A stretch of 64,000 nucleotides of DNA, taken from positions 434,001 through 498,000 of the forward strand of contig CP087210.1 of NCBI GenBank assembly GCA_020912385.1, written 5' to 3'. This stretch comes from Neofusicoccum parvum. Taxonomy: Eukaryota > Ascomycota > Dothideomycetes > Botryosphaeriales > Botryosphaeriaceae. A program made the translations under genes and the position numbers. Positions 1 through 10,223 of this stretch are shown one piece after another (position 1 is the first letter of the stretch; every line of letters starts with the position of its first letter). The notes under the pieces were generated by a model. That model did not search any database. It saw nothing but the letters and a program-made list of their open reading frames with translations, and was not told the origin of the DNA.

Positions 1-2551
1 AAAGAGACGGGCAAAGCTGTGCCAGATCACTCGGATAATGAGCCACCACCTCCAATAGTTCACTTGGTCGAACTCGTTCACTCCGAATCCTTGAGACTCT
101 TGGAGACTGTTGCAACATCCGAAGCCGATGAAGATAAGCCGTCTGAGGAACAAGTGCGAGAAACCTCAGTCCTTGAAGCCATCGAAGTTCGCATGACCCG
201 TTTGAGCAGATTTCTGGCGGACGCCGATGACTCTTCTTCGGAATCGAGTTCAGGGTACAGTTCCAGAAGGCATTCTGTGGCCTCACGCTCAGACCGAGCA
301 CAGCTGTCACGAATCAAGATCATCTCACCCGCGGTGGCAGAGGCTATACGCCACGTCGTCAACTATCGCTATCCCGATGATCTTCGCAGCAAAAACCCGA
401 TTCTATTCGAGCCTTACGAAGTTCTCTTCCATCATGAGAAGGCGCTCGAAGAGTACCAACAAACATTTTCGCCGGAACACTTCGGCGAACCTCTGCCAGA
501 GTGCATGAATCAATATGCTTTCAAACACATTGGAATTCTTCTCGACTTTGTTCGCGGGAAGTTTGGAGCCAAAGTTGCAGCTGAAAGAGAGCGGCATGCA
601 AGAGGCGTAGCAACGTATGACATGCTCTGGCTTCTCCTTGAGCTGGGATCAGATGTCTACATCCAACCCAATGAGATTGGAGTTTTGGAACCCAGAGTAT
701 TGGATGAGTTGGACTGGGTTTACTCCCAGGACGAGCCACCACCGAGGTATCAAGCCAATACATGGAAATTGGGAGCCGGATCGGACTCCATTTTCGCAGA
801 CTTTCCGCACGACACTGTCTATATCCGGCCATTCGCAGGCGAGAGGCACATCGACACTCTTCCAGTCTTCCCCTGCAGATACCTGCGCAAAGACTCCGAA
901 GGGCGCAATGCGGAAGAAGCCAGGCGGTATTTCGAAAAACGTGGCCAGAAGTTCTTCCAGCTGAGGCGAAAGGGCTGCCATTCATTCAACGGATTTTCTG
1001 CCGAGTTTCCGAGACAACCTGTAAGCTTCTTCGTTTACCCATGACTATTCGTAGAGCCTCCTGACGTGGACGACACAAGTACAACGGACTGGTAATGGTC
1101 GATCCGGTGCAGCAAGCCGTCGACATGAATGAAGATCGAAGTGATCCGAACCGGCCGTGGGACTTCGTGCCGCCGCCGCCACCACCCCGTCGATTGGAAG
1201 CCGATGTGGATTTCACTACATATTCGACGATCATATGCGATTGTCCAAACTGCGAGACCGCAGTGAACAAGCTGACAAAGCGAGCGAGATTTGTTGGCTA
1301 CTCAGGCGTTGACCCTACCGCAGTTGAAGAACTCACAGCCCATCAATATTTCCTGTGTGATGAAAAAACAGAAGGCTTCATATTCAAGATAAGGAAGTGG
1401 GGTGAGAACATCCTATCCATGTCCCTCAAGGATCCTATTGACGAAAACAAAAGTTAAATTAGAGGTCATCGGCTTCCACCCCGCAAAGTTTGACAGCAAC
1501 TTGATGAACGAACTTGTACTGGAGGGTGGCACAAAGGAAGTCATCAAACAACTGACGAAAAATTACATGAGACGGCTCCTTCCCAGCGAAGAAAAGGTTG
1601 CTGGCCACATGAACTCGCAAAGCGCACTTGGGGGCAATGATATGGATGACTTCACTGCTTGGTCTGCCGATTTCATCGAGGGCAAAGGGCGAGGTCTCAT
1701 ATTCCTGCTCCACGGAACTCCCGGTGTTGGCAAGACCTACACGGCAGGTAAGGAAAAAGAGTTTTATATGGTCCTGATACCTTACTAAGTTGAACAGAGT
1801 GTATTGCAGCCAATACGAGACGGCCCCTTCTCTCGTTGACTTGCGCGGACCTTGGTACCGACCCCATGAAGATCGAGACGAAGCTCATTCGCTGGTTCAA
1901 CATCGCCAAGTCTTGGGGAGCCATACTGCTCATCGATGAAGCAGACATCTACATGGAGCAACGAGAAGTACAGGATCTCAAGCGGAACAACCTGGTCGCT
2001 GGCTTCCTTCGCGCCATGGAATACTACCAAGGGATACTGTTCCTCACCACCAACCGCGTTGGCACTTTCGACGAAGCGTTCGTTTCGAGGATTAACGTCA
2101 TGATCCATTATCCTCCGTTCACTGACAAACAGCGCATCGAAGTGTGGGAAAGTTTCTTCAGTAAACTTGAAAGAGAACGGGAAACCACGATGCGTGTGGC
2201 TCTCTCGACAAGAGACTTCGTAAGGGAAGACAAGAAGCTGCAGATGCTGGAGTGGAATGGTAGAGAAATACGTAACGGTAATGCTGCCGGCTCTATGCAG
2301 GATTTCTCCAAGCTAACGTGCCGCTAGCGTTTCAAATTGCTGTATCGCTTGCTGAAGCAGAGGGCAAGAAGGACGATAGGGGCCGTATCATCGTTAGCAA
2401 GGAGCACATCGTGTCCACAGTTGAGCTCTCTCAAGCGTTCAAGGACTACTTGAAAAAGCTCTATGGAAAGGACTCAGAGGGTAGGGCCAGAGTACGAGAA
2501 CTCCGCCATGAGCTTCCCGGTCTCAAAAAAGAAGACGGAAAGTTTGTTTGA
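1..2551 (+). CDS. AAA+ ATPase with N-terminal DUF7025-like region (5' truncated by window edge)
   Basis: Partial gene: the frame is open from base 1 and the first in-frame start-like codon (19) is GTG, so the true ATG lies outside. Inferred exons are 1-1020, 1080-1401, 1454-1747, 1798-2277 and 2328-2551, giving 779 visible residues. The first half resembles the DUF7025 region found before the ATPase in many fungal AAA proteins, including the late YNGLVMVDP block. Walker A is GTPGVGKTYTA (about 1712-1747, reaching the intron), Walker B is ILLIDEAD (about 1925-1948), sensor 1 is LTTNRVG, the arginine-finger region is VSRI, and the lid begins NGREIRNAFQ, which reads correctly only after removal of the 2278-2327 intron. 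The family is predicted to couple ATP hydrolysis to remodelling of an unknown client; no specific function is known. It converges tail to tail with the ferric reductase. Family call is firm, function is open. Confidence 0.85.
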
Positions 2552-2809
2552 CATGGCCGTCTAGAGTTTAAGACTGCGTGCGGTATCTCATGAGATCACG
2601 TAGTTTGGGCGCGGTAAATTATGAAAGGTAATGGATTGAGGACTCAGATATTGCGTCGATATCTCGTCCTATACTCTAGAAGTGACTAAAGAAGGAGCGC
2701 TATTTCGTTACCGTTCGTAATGAATGTGAGCCCGGCCTGTAGTCATGGCTAGTTAATCCGACATCTTCTATAACCCAATCCAGTATCTAAACACAAGAAA
2801 ACCATCCAT

Positions 2810-5387
2810 CTACCACCCAAAACAATCCTCCACATACTCAATCCCCCTGCACCCCCTCTTCATCTCCCCATGCACCGCCGCTCTCGCCTCATCCGCCATC
2901 GCCGCCGGCCCGCACACAAACACCACCGCCCGCCCCCCACTCTCCTCCATCTCCCTCGCCACCGCCCCAACCAAGCCCTTCACATCCGGCCGCCCTCGCG
3001 CAATCTCCACGCCCGCCGCCTCCACCCCCTCGCCCTTTTCCTCCCCCTCCACCACCGCCTCCTCGCCCGCCGTGGCGTAAAACTCCGCCTCCACGCCGCC
3101 CCTCCCCAGCACGCCCGCCAGCTCGCCGGCACACAGCGCGCGCACGAAGCCCGCGCGCTTGACCGCCCACACCAGGCGGAGAACTGTGGTGCGGGTGCAG
3201 GGCGGGGCGGCGGCGGCGCGGGCGGCGTGGTCGAGCACGTACGGCAGGGCGGCGGCGATGCCGGTGCCGCCGGCGAGCAGGACGACGGTGTCGAAGGCGT
3301 GCAGGGGGGTGGGGCGGCCGTAGGGGCCCTCGAGGAGGAGGGCGGGCGAGAGCGTGTGCGACGGCGCGGCCAGGCAGGCGGTGCGGAGGCGGCGGGTCCA
3401 GCCGTCGTAGGGGCGGATGTAGAAGGTTAGGGTTGGGGGGCCGGGTGGGGAGGTGAGGGAGGGGGGTGAGGAGGAGGGGGTGGATGTTGTGGTGGCGGTG
3501 GCGATTTCTTTGCTGAGGTCGGTGGGGGTGGTGGGGGAGGGGGGAAGGGAGGCGGGTGGGGGGTTGGTGGTGTAGAAGCCGAGGGAGAAGGGGTGGTTTT
3601 CCCAGCCTTTGAGGGCGAAGGGTTGGTAGAGGTGGTAGTATTGGCCGGGTGCTGGTTTCAGGAGGGACGACGCGGGCTGGATGTCGATGCGGATGACGTC
3701 GCTGGCCTTGTCGTACGTCACCGTTGTGGATGAGGTGCGGAGAACACTGCCGCTGAATCGGACGTGGAAGTTGCAGTAGAGGACTCGGATGAGGCGCAGG
3801 AGTCTGTCGAAGGACCAAATTGCCACGAGAGGCCAGAGATACCCGTTGAAGGCGCCCTCAAACACGGAGCTGTGTCTGTGATCTGTGAGATTATAACTCG
3901 CGGGAGAAATGATTGTAGACTTACACGAATAGGGCGTACACAAGCACGATAGATAAACAGATGTGGATCAACAAGAAGCTTTCGTAGTAGTTGATTCGGA
4001 TAAAGCCCGACGAGAAGGCTACAAGGAGGCACATGAGAACAAGGGCCTAAAGCTTGATCAGCATACGTTCGGCAGGAAAGTACGGTTGACTCGGAAGGAT
4101 CATAGCCACTTACCACAATCCCAAACTGGAACCAACGGACTTCCAACATCTCAGAATACTTGTGCCCTGATAATGCTCATTAGTATCATGCGGACAGTTC
4201 TCGACGGAGATTGTGCGTACTGTATTGGGATTCCACAACTGAATATCCTACCCCATGTACTATTGCGAAGAGGGCAGTAGCTCTTGCGCAATGGCGGTGG
4301 AAGGCATTGAAGGTAGAGAAGCTCCACCCTGTTGCCCATATGAAGATATTGTTTCGCTGTGCAAACATCCATACCCACGGAATGCATGAGTATGCCAAGT
4401 ATCCGCATCGAACAGCGACGTTATTCCAGAGGTATTGATGGACGTTAGGAGTTCTGTGAATGCGTGAGCTGAGAGATGTTGCTAGAAGAGGGGGACGAGT
4501 CAACACTTACATGGTATTTCCGGGAACCGTTGAATAACCGACAGCGCCCAAGATAATACACAAGCACCAAAAGCCAAAGATAGGTAGGAAGACGGATCTC
4601 TGGGGTACCGTGCACCAGAACCATTTGCGCTGACAGTATGTCCCGAAAGTGGCCGGCACGATAATATGTGTTCTGATCCAGAAAGAGAAAGAAGCCAATG
4701 GACCAGGGAGCATACGCCTTGCTGATGTCGCAGCTCCGGCCTTCTCTGTGTCTGCCCCCGTAACTGTAGTACGATGGCGGAAGAGGATATTAAAAACGTT
4801 GTTGAAGATTCCCAGGAGGACTATGCCGCCCCAGTAGCTCAACAATGCCCAACTGAATCTCTTGTTTTGAGCTGACCCGTCGAACCTCAGTCTCTACTTG
4901 CGATCAGTCTAGTACATCAGGTAGGGGATATGGGTTGACATACGTAGCTGGCATAGGCCCTCTCGTAGTAAGAACGGCTGAGGACAGCTGGTTCCATCAA
5001 GGTGACTGTGCTGTTTGAATCCGGATCGACGATGGCAAGGCCTCCGATATAGGACTCGGTGGCTGTTGCGGTGATATTTGAAAGGTCCAACTTGCTTTGA
5101 TAGCAAAGGCCCTGCCAGAATTCCAAGCCATCCTCAAGTTGTGCAGGTGTACAGTACGTTTTGCAGGAAGCGTATAGAGATGTTTGCATCAATACGTTTG
5201 AGCATTCTGGAGACGCTTTTTGGGCGCCTGGGCCCGTAGACGTTTCGCCACTCCAGGAAAGGGATTCCAAGGAATCGAAGAGAGAATAGAAACAATATTG
5301 GCTCCAATTCTCTGGTAGATGTGACGCCGCTTGTACTTGGAGAGAAAGTATGGCGCACGCCAGAAACGTGAGCGAACGTCCGGTCAT
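2810..5387 (-). CDS. Ferric-chelate reductase (FRE/NOX-type metalloreductase)
   Basis: Six inferred exons: 5387-4944, 4893-4511, 4453-4221, 4166-4114, 4046-3925 and 3875-2810, giving 766 aa, close to the usual family length. The N-terminus (MTGRSLTFLACAILSLQVQA) looks like a signal peptide before a Cys-rich lumenal segment. Heme ligands fit the H-x13-H rule twice: in FHRHCARATALFAIVHG, and in LLIHICLSIVLVYALFVHS, the second only with the 3876/3875 acceptor. FAD binding is shown by HPFSLGF, NAD(P)H binding by GGTGIAAALPY and CGPAAMADE, and the C-terminus is the usual aromatic FGW-like end. The enzyme is predicted to move electrons from NADPH across the plasma membrane to reduce Fe(III) or Cu(II) before uptake. 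A Pro/Ser/Thr-rich insert of roughly 45 residues lies in the FAD domain. No iron transporter or siderophore gene is next to it, so metal specificity is unknown. Confidence 0.9.
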
Positions 5388-7786
5388 CTTGGCTGTGAAA
5401 AATCAAAGACAAGAGTTGCTGACTTGTTTCACACAGTCTTCTGGTAAGAGGTGAAAACAGATTATATGGATTGCTTTGGAGAGCGGATGCGTGCCGGCCA
5501 GACAGAAACTGCTCGTTAAACGCCATATCGAGTCTGCAGCCTGTTCGGGAAAGTCCAAATGAATCAGAGATAGGGCTTGAATCGCAGCCCTATTCCAAGT
5601 CCCTGTAGCGGAGTTTTTGAAAAGGAATCCATACAAGCTGTCTCAGATGCCCCCACGTAAGGTGAACTTTGTTGTCGGGATGCGGGCCACACCATCCGTT
5701 TCGGGCCCAGACCAGATGGCGTCAAAGCGCATTGTGCTCGTATCTGGCCGAGAAACCAAACAAGACAGGATACGGCCCACGATCTAGAACTTTCTCTCGC
5801 TGTGGCATCATAACAATCCCCCCAGTATTCTTCTGGTAGCCAATGAGCACCGCTGGTTTGGATTTGGAATGCACAAGGCGCTATGGTCATGCAGGCTGAT
5901 TCGAGTTGTCGAACCAACAGTTCGTATTCCGTAGGGATTCTAGGCATAGCCGAGGACTTAACACACGCACTATACGTTGTGCGCCCTTCCAGGCTTCCGG
6001 GTAGTCGATTCACATGCAATTTAAATTGAACTCCCTTCCATTCGATGCGCATGCCCTGAGGGCATAGCTTCTTGTTTTCCATGCACAAAGCTTTCGAGAC
6101 CGAAACCAAACAGGTATACGGAAGATGTGAGCTCTGATGGTCTGAGACTGGGGCTTGGCTGGGTAAGATAGAACAGGCAGGTACACCGACTTGACAGTCT
6201 TCTCCATAATCCAAAGCTCAGAGTCTTGTTGGAGATTAACAATCCATCCGCAAGATCTGTCATGACAGGCTTCCAGGAGTACTAATGCCAAACCGGCAAC
6301 TTTGTTCGTTCCGACCTTCCGGAAGCGCCCCGATCTGATACGAGCAGCGCTTCCGGCACCGAAACCTTCCATCTCCGGTCTGATAAGACGGTGTAAGTCC
6401 CACTTTATCGGGCTTAACGTCTATCCAAGCGCCGGGTGAACTGATCAAGCTTTGTCTTGGCTTTTGGCTGTGGAGGTGGAGCGCCCGCGTGGGGCGGTTG
6501 GAGCATCCCACCGGCGGTGAGCAGGGATTGCGTTCCGCTGACGAAGCGTTTGGATCCGCGGAACGACGGCGCGTAGGGAGCTGGCACATGCATCCGGTCC
6601 AACTTTGTGTTTGATGGGCAAACTGCTTTCGGACCCGCAAAAAGGGAACGCTGGCACCAGTATTAACCACTCGTTCATGTGTAAGCTCGAGCTCGCAATT
6701 CTTTCTCCACATCATTCGAAACGCCTGGCCCAAATCGAGACGTCGAAATGCGTCTCTGCTATTCAGATCCGCAGCCATAGCGCTAAGCATGATTCGTCAG
6801 GACAGCCTTTCCTTATGAGCTCTTGCACCTTTTATTTCCTCTTCTTCTGTTACGCTGACCCTTGAGAAAGCTCCTCCCTGGGATGAAGAGCTCGGCCGGA
6901 AAGTAAGCGAATAGATGTGCCGCGCAGCAAACGCAGTGAGCGGAATGATAGAAAGGAAAAAAGCGACGTTTGGATTTTACCTAGCGCATCACGTAACAGA
7001 TAAGGGCTACTTGGCTACTGGTCAATATGTTCTGGTGGGGAAGAAACGCAGAGAGAATAGAAGTGTTGCATGGTTTGCTGCCACTCTGCATGAGTGGACA
7101 AGGCTCTGGCGAGATACCGTCAAACTGATAGCATGAAATGATAAGGATTTAAGAACTTTCCTGCCTTGAGAGCCATATGCCTGAACTGCGAGAATTCTCG
7201 GCCACGAGCGCGGCCTTCGCGGCGTTGCGCGCCTTCTTCTTTCATTGTGGGCAGCACCGCTTCTCGGAAGAGACACGCTGTTGATCAAAGCCTGTTCAAT
7301 ATCAGTTCCGACAGCTCATGAGTCATAAGTGATTGACTGAGCTTTTACTGGGCGAAACTAGCACCTCTTTGACAGGGGAGCGAGAGTGCTTCCTCAACTA
7401 TCAGGCACGCGGTCAACCAGAGCAAGAGGACCAGATGCCGCCAATGGGCAGGTATACCCCAAAGTTGGAGGTGCAAGTGAACAAGGGTGAGCGGGCGCCT
7501 GATAAAGAACTGGCAGGAGACAGACTGAGTATAGTTCCACGACCTTCCCTAGAGGATAAATCGTAAAAGCAATAAAATTCAATGCTCATGTAGTCAGGAA
7601 ATGACTGTGAAAACAGCGGCTGGATAAGAGAAAGTATGCATGTGGCGAGTAGCAGAATTTGGGAGCAGACAAACTCAGAGGTGATACTACACTGGTGTTT
7701 GATTATTTATTAGCTGGTAGGTCCCGCCTATCCCAAGAGTGCCTGATTACTTGTTGGCTAGCAGAACCTACCCGCCTGTCGGAAGA
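5388..7786. other. Gene-poor interval upstream of the ferric reductase
   Basis: About 2.4 kb without a convincing gene. It should contain the ferric reductase promoter at its left end. Several overlapping reading frames exist on the minus strand (5564-6214, 6010-6372, 6260-6790) but they lack family motifs, consistent codon choice or clean splice sites. A minus-strand piece at 6414-6602 is Pro/Ala-rich with better codon usage and may be a remnant exon. The plus-strand frames at 6605-6865 and 6915-7136 look random. Confidence 0.5.
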
Positions 7787-7800
7787 ATGCCTGATTACTT
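7720..7800. repeat. Imperfect tandem duplication at the 5' end of the SnoaL-like gene
   Basis: The element TGCCTGATTACTT occurs at about 7740 and again at about 7788, and each copy is preceded by a similar stretch of about 35 bp containing CCCGCCT. The unit is about 48 bp. The second copy supplies the chosen ATG at 7787, whereas the first has GTG at the equivalent place, so the duplication bears on where translation can start. Confidence 0.5.
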
Positions 7801-8659
7801 ATCAGATAAACAGCAACACATAAGAGCCGCTTTGGAGCGAAATTTTGTCTCCATTACAACGGCAGAGGTCTACAAAAATACCTTCAATCTTTCGCAAATC
7901 ATGTCTTTTCTGACAAAACGTGGCACTTTCCCGCCTGTCCCAGCAACCACGGCGCACAATATCACAGCCGAAGAACGCAGCTCCGCCATCGATTTCGTCA
8001 ATCGCCACAACTTTTTCTTTGAAGAGTTCAGCCAGGACAGACTCAAGTCATCCGTCCTCCCAGACGGAGCGATACACCATTTCCACCGCACATTTCGCGG
8101 AGCTTCTGAGGGAAGGGTTTTCTTGGAAGAATATTATCCCCTCGTTCCTGGCGTGACTCGGCATGCGACAAACCATATCGTGGATCGGGACGATGAGACA
8201 GGCGGTGTAGTGGTTCGGTATCACAACCAGCTTATACGTTTTGCGTGGCCGAACGACGCGAAGAAAATAAAAGCCAAGACGGCAGAGGCTTTTGAGAATA
8301 CGGATGGCTTGCCTGCTATTTGGATCTGGTCGCCGATGGTTGACCGGCTGAAGATGACGGATGAAGGTTGGAAGATTCATGGGAAGACAGTCGAAGATAT
8401 AGGTCGGAATGTGTCATTCTATGTCCTCGCTTCAGGTGCTGATTTTGCCACGAATGATGTACAAAATGATAGTATCAAGCCGCCGTGTGAACAAATAGCA
8501 GAGTCGAGCTCCCACGATGTTGTTTGGGCAGCCGCAGCAAAGCGGTCTGTGACATGTATCCGGGCTTCAAGAAGCGGTACGAAACGCCTGGCCAGCCGTG
8601 ATCAGCGCGTTCGTTCTTCTTGTCATGCTACATCTGCCTCTAAGATAGCTGTCCTTTAG
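7787..8659 (+). CDS. SnoaL-like domain hypothetical protein
   Basis: Open frame of 290 codons from the first ATG (7787); the frame is open further upstream but only with a GTG codon. The segment from about residue 20 to 215 looks like a small alpha+beta SnoaL/NTF2-like fold: an N-terminal helical stretch, then a series of strands with FLEEYYPLVPG, VVVRYHNQLIRFAW and a last strand MTDEGWKIHGKTVEDIG, which resembles the terminal strand of SnoaL-like proteins. Such proteins may be cyclases or isomerases, or may be non-catalytic; no active site can be assigned here. The last 60 or so residues are Ser/Arg/Ala-rich and not domain-like. They may be read-through of an unspliced intron or a decayed end, so the 3' limit is uncertain. 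It stands alone between the gene-poor interval and TRM7. Confidence 0.5.
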   Translation: MPDYLSDKQQHIRAALERNFVSITTAEVYKNTFNLSQIMSFLTKRGTFPPVPATTAHNITAEERSSAIDFVNRHNFFFEEFSQDRLKSSVLPDGAIHHFHRTFRGASEGRVFLEEYYPLVPGVTRHATNHIVDRDDETGGVVVRYHNQLIRFAWPNDAKKIKAKTAEAFENTDGLPAIWIWSPMVDRLKMTDEGWKIHGKTVEDIGRNVSFYVLASGADFATNDVQNDSIKPPCEQIAESSSHDVVWAAAAKRSVTCIRASRSGTKRLASRDQRVRSSCHATSASKIAVL

Positions 8660-8845
8660 TAGGCACTATATGCTCTCTGGCAGCCCTGCCCGCTGCTGGT
8701 CTGGGCATTACCGTTGCTGCTTAGACGGCCAAATGCTAATGGCTTGTCCCTTCCCAACGGCCGCGTGCCAGACATCTGACTTCCCTTCAACTGTCCCTTA
8801 AGGATCCTGTGACATTCGTTGCAATGCATACCGTCCCTCTATCTT

Positions 8846-9964
8846 TCATTCCGCGCTGACTTTCTTTTCCAATATTTTCGTCTTCCCATACGCTCCACCC
8901 ATCCTCTTCCGCATCTCCAACGCCCGCTTATACGGCGGTGCTGTGGGCGGCTGCACTGGATCCAGCGTAACCCTATCCCTCGGTAAATGGTACGACGCGT
9001 CCGCATCATACGCCGAAAGATCGCCACAAGCCAGGAACGGCGGGATCCAGCGCGGGCCCTCCCCATCCGCATACTCCTCCTCCGACTCGCCGCCCAAGTC
9101 CAACTCCACGATGCCGTCCTCGCGCACCCGCCTCGACAGCTCTCGCGCCCGTCCCTCCCCCGCCTTCTCCGCGATCACGGCAGCCTTGCCTAGCGGATTG
9201 TCCAGCGACGCCTCGAAGCCGTCGGGCGGGCGGAAGCCCTCGCACACGACGAACGCCTCGATGGAGCTGGCGCGGCTGCTGCGCGGCTTGGCCACGCGCA
9301 CGCGGTCGAAGACGGTCTTGAGCTGCGCGTACAGCAGGTCGACGTCCTTGCCGCGGAAGATCTTGGCCACGAACTTGCCGCCGGGCTTGAGCACGCACAG
9401 CGCCAGGTTGAGCGCCGCCCACAGCAGCTGCGACTGCACGTAGATGTCCAGATCGTGCAGGCCGGTGACGTCGGGCGCGCCGTCGGAGATGACGAGGTCG
9501 ACGGGGGAGGAGGAGGCGTCGTCCGGGTCGAGGGCGCGCAGGAGGAGCGGGATCGTGGAGGGGTGCGTGATGTCGGCGCGGAGGGTGGTGATGCCGTCGA
9601 GCGGCGCCATGGGCTGCAGGTCGATCGACACGATCTTGACGTCTTTCCGGGGCTCAGACTGTCTGCGGTCGCCCTCCGTTGCGTCCGCTTGTGCTTGGCT
9701 CGTGCTGTGGAGAGCGGCTTGGTCCTGCAGCTGCTTGTCCTCCCAGCCCGCGCGCCCGAATCGCTCGCCCTTGATCAGGATGCGGGACAGCACCTGGCTC
9801 CAGCTACCTGGCGCGGCGCACAGGTCCACGACGCGCGTGACGCCCTCGAAGAGATTGAATTCCTCGTCCAGCTGCAGGAGCTTGAAAGCTGAGCGCGCGC
9901 GCCATCCTTGCTCTTTCGCCAGGCGGTAGTAGGCGTCGCGTTTGTCCTTTGACGACTTGCCCAT
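8846..9964 (-). CDS. TRM7: tRNA (cytidine32/guanosine34-2'-O)-methyltransferase Trm7/FTSJ1
   Basis: Single exon, 372 aa. The start is the ATG at 9964, giving [20 protein letters not shown], the near-invariant opening of this family; the two codons before it (TTG AGG) are not used. It is an FtsJ/RrmJ-fold enzyme using S-adenosylmethionine: the AdoMet loop is [15 protein letters not shown], and the catalytic K-D-K-E set is visible as SAFK near the N-terminus, the Asp of ISDGAPD, the Lys of [10 protein letters not shown] and the Glu of SSIEAFVVC. It is predicted to methylate ribose 2'-O at positions 32 and 34 of the tRNA anticodon loop in the cytosol, with Trm732 and Trm734 partners. A longer linker after the AdoMet motif and a C-terminal tail (from about residue 255) are species-variable. 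It shares a 259 bp divergent promoter with MAK5. Confidence 0.95.
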   Translation of the reverse strand: MGKSSKDKRDAYYRLAKEQGWRARSAFKLLQLDEEFNLFEGVTRVVDLCAAPGSWSQVLSRILIKGERFGRAGWEDKQLQDQAALHSTSQAQADATEGDRRQSEPRKDVKIVSIDLQPMAPLDGITTLRADITHPSTIPLLLRALDPDDASSSPVDLVISDGAPDVTGLHDLDIYVQSQLLWAALNLALCVLKPGGKFVAKIFRGKDVDLLYAQLKTVFDRVRVAKPRSSRASSIEAFVVCEGFRPPDGFEASLDNPLGKAAVIAEKAGEGRARELSRRVREDGIVELDLGGESEEEYADGEGPRWIPPFLACGDLSAYDADASYHLPRDRVTLDPVQPPTAPPYKRALEMRKRMGGAYGKTKILEKKVSAE

Positions 9965-10223
9965 CCTCAATACCCCCCACTGCTAGACTTATTTATTTCA
10001 GGACGAGGCGATCGGCACGGTGGGCAGGGACGGGACGTGCGAGGTCGTTGGTGAGTGGTAGGCGGGGGTGGTGGTAGCTTTTTTGCGGAGTTCGCGCGGA
10101 GGTTTGCGGCGGACGGGTGGTCGAGGAAAAAAAAGTTCCACTGCGGTTTCTGCCCTGCACCTCCGCAACCCGCGCAACCACCGAGACCACCACCCACACG
10201 CGACGCCAGGAATACACGAGACG
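9965..10223. promoter_or_regulatory. Divergent TRM7/MAK5 promoter interval
   Basis: Only 259 bp separate the start codons of TRM7 (minus) and MAK5 (plus), so both promoters must sit here or overlap the 5' UTRs. The interval has an A-rich tract at about 10127-10136 and no clear TATA box. Both genes serve translation capacity (tRNA modification and 60S biogenesis), so shared control is plausible but inferred. Confidence 0.6.

Noticed and set aside
2870..3818. Long overlapping frames on both strands in the ferric reductase last exon
   Set aside because: The true frame carries HPFSLGF, GGTGIA and CGPAAM; the others are His/Pro/Arg repeats.
4880..4900. tRNA B-box-like GGTTCGA on the minus strand
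   Set aside because: It lies in the second ferric reductase exon, and no A box or cloverleaf can be formed around it.
5564..6790. Three overlapping minus-strand frames upstream of the ferric reductase
   Set aside because: No recognisable domains, inconsistent codon use, and no intron model joins them.
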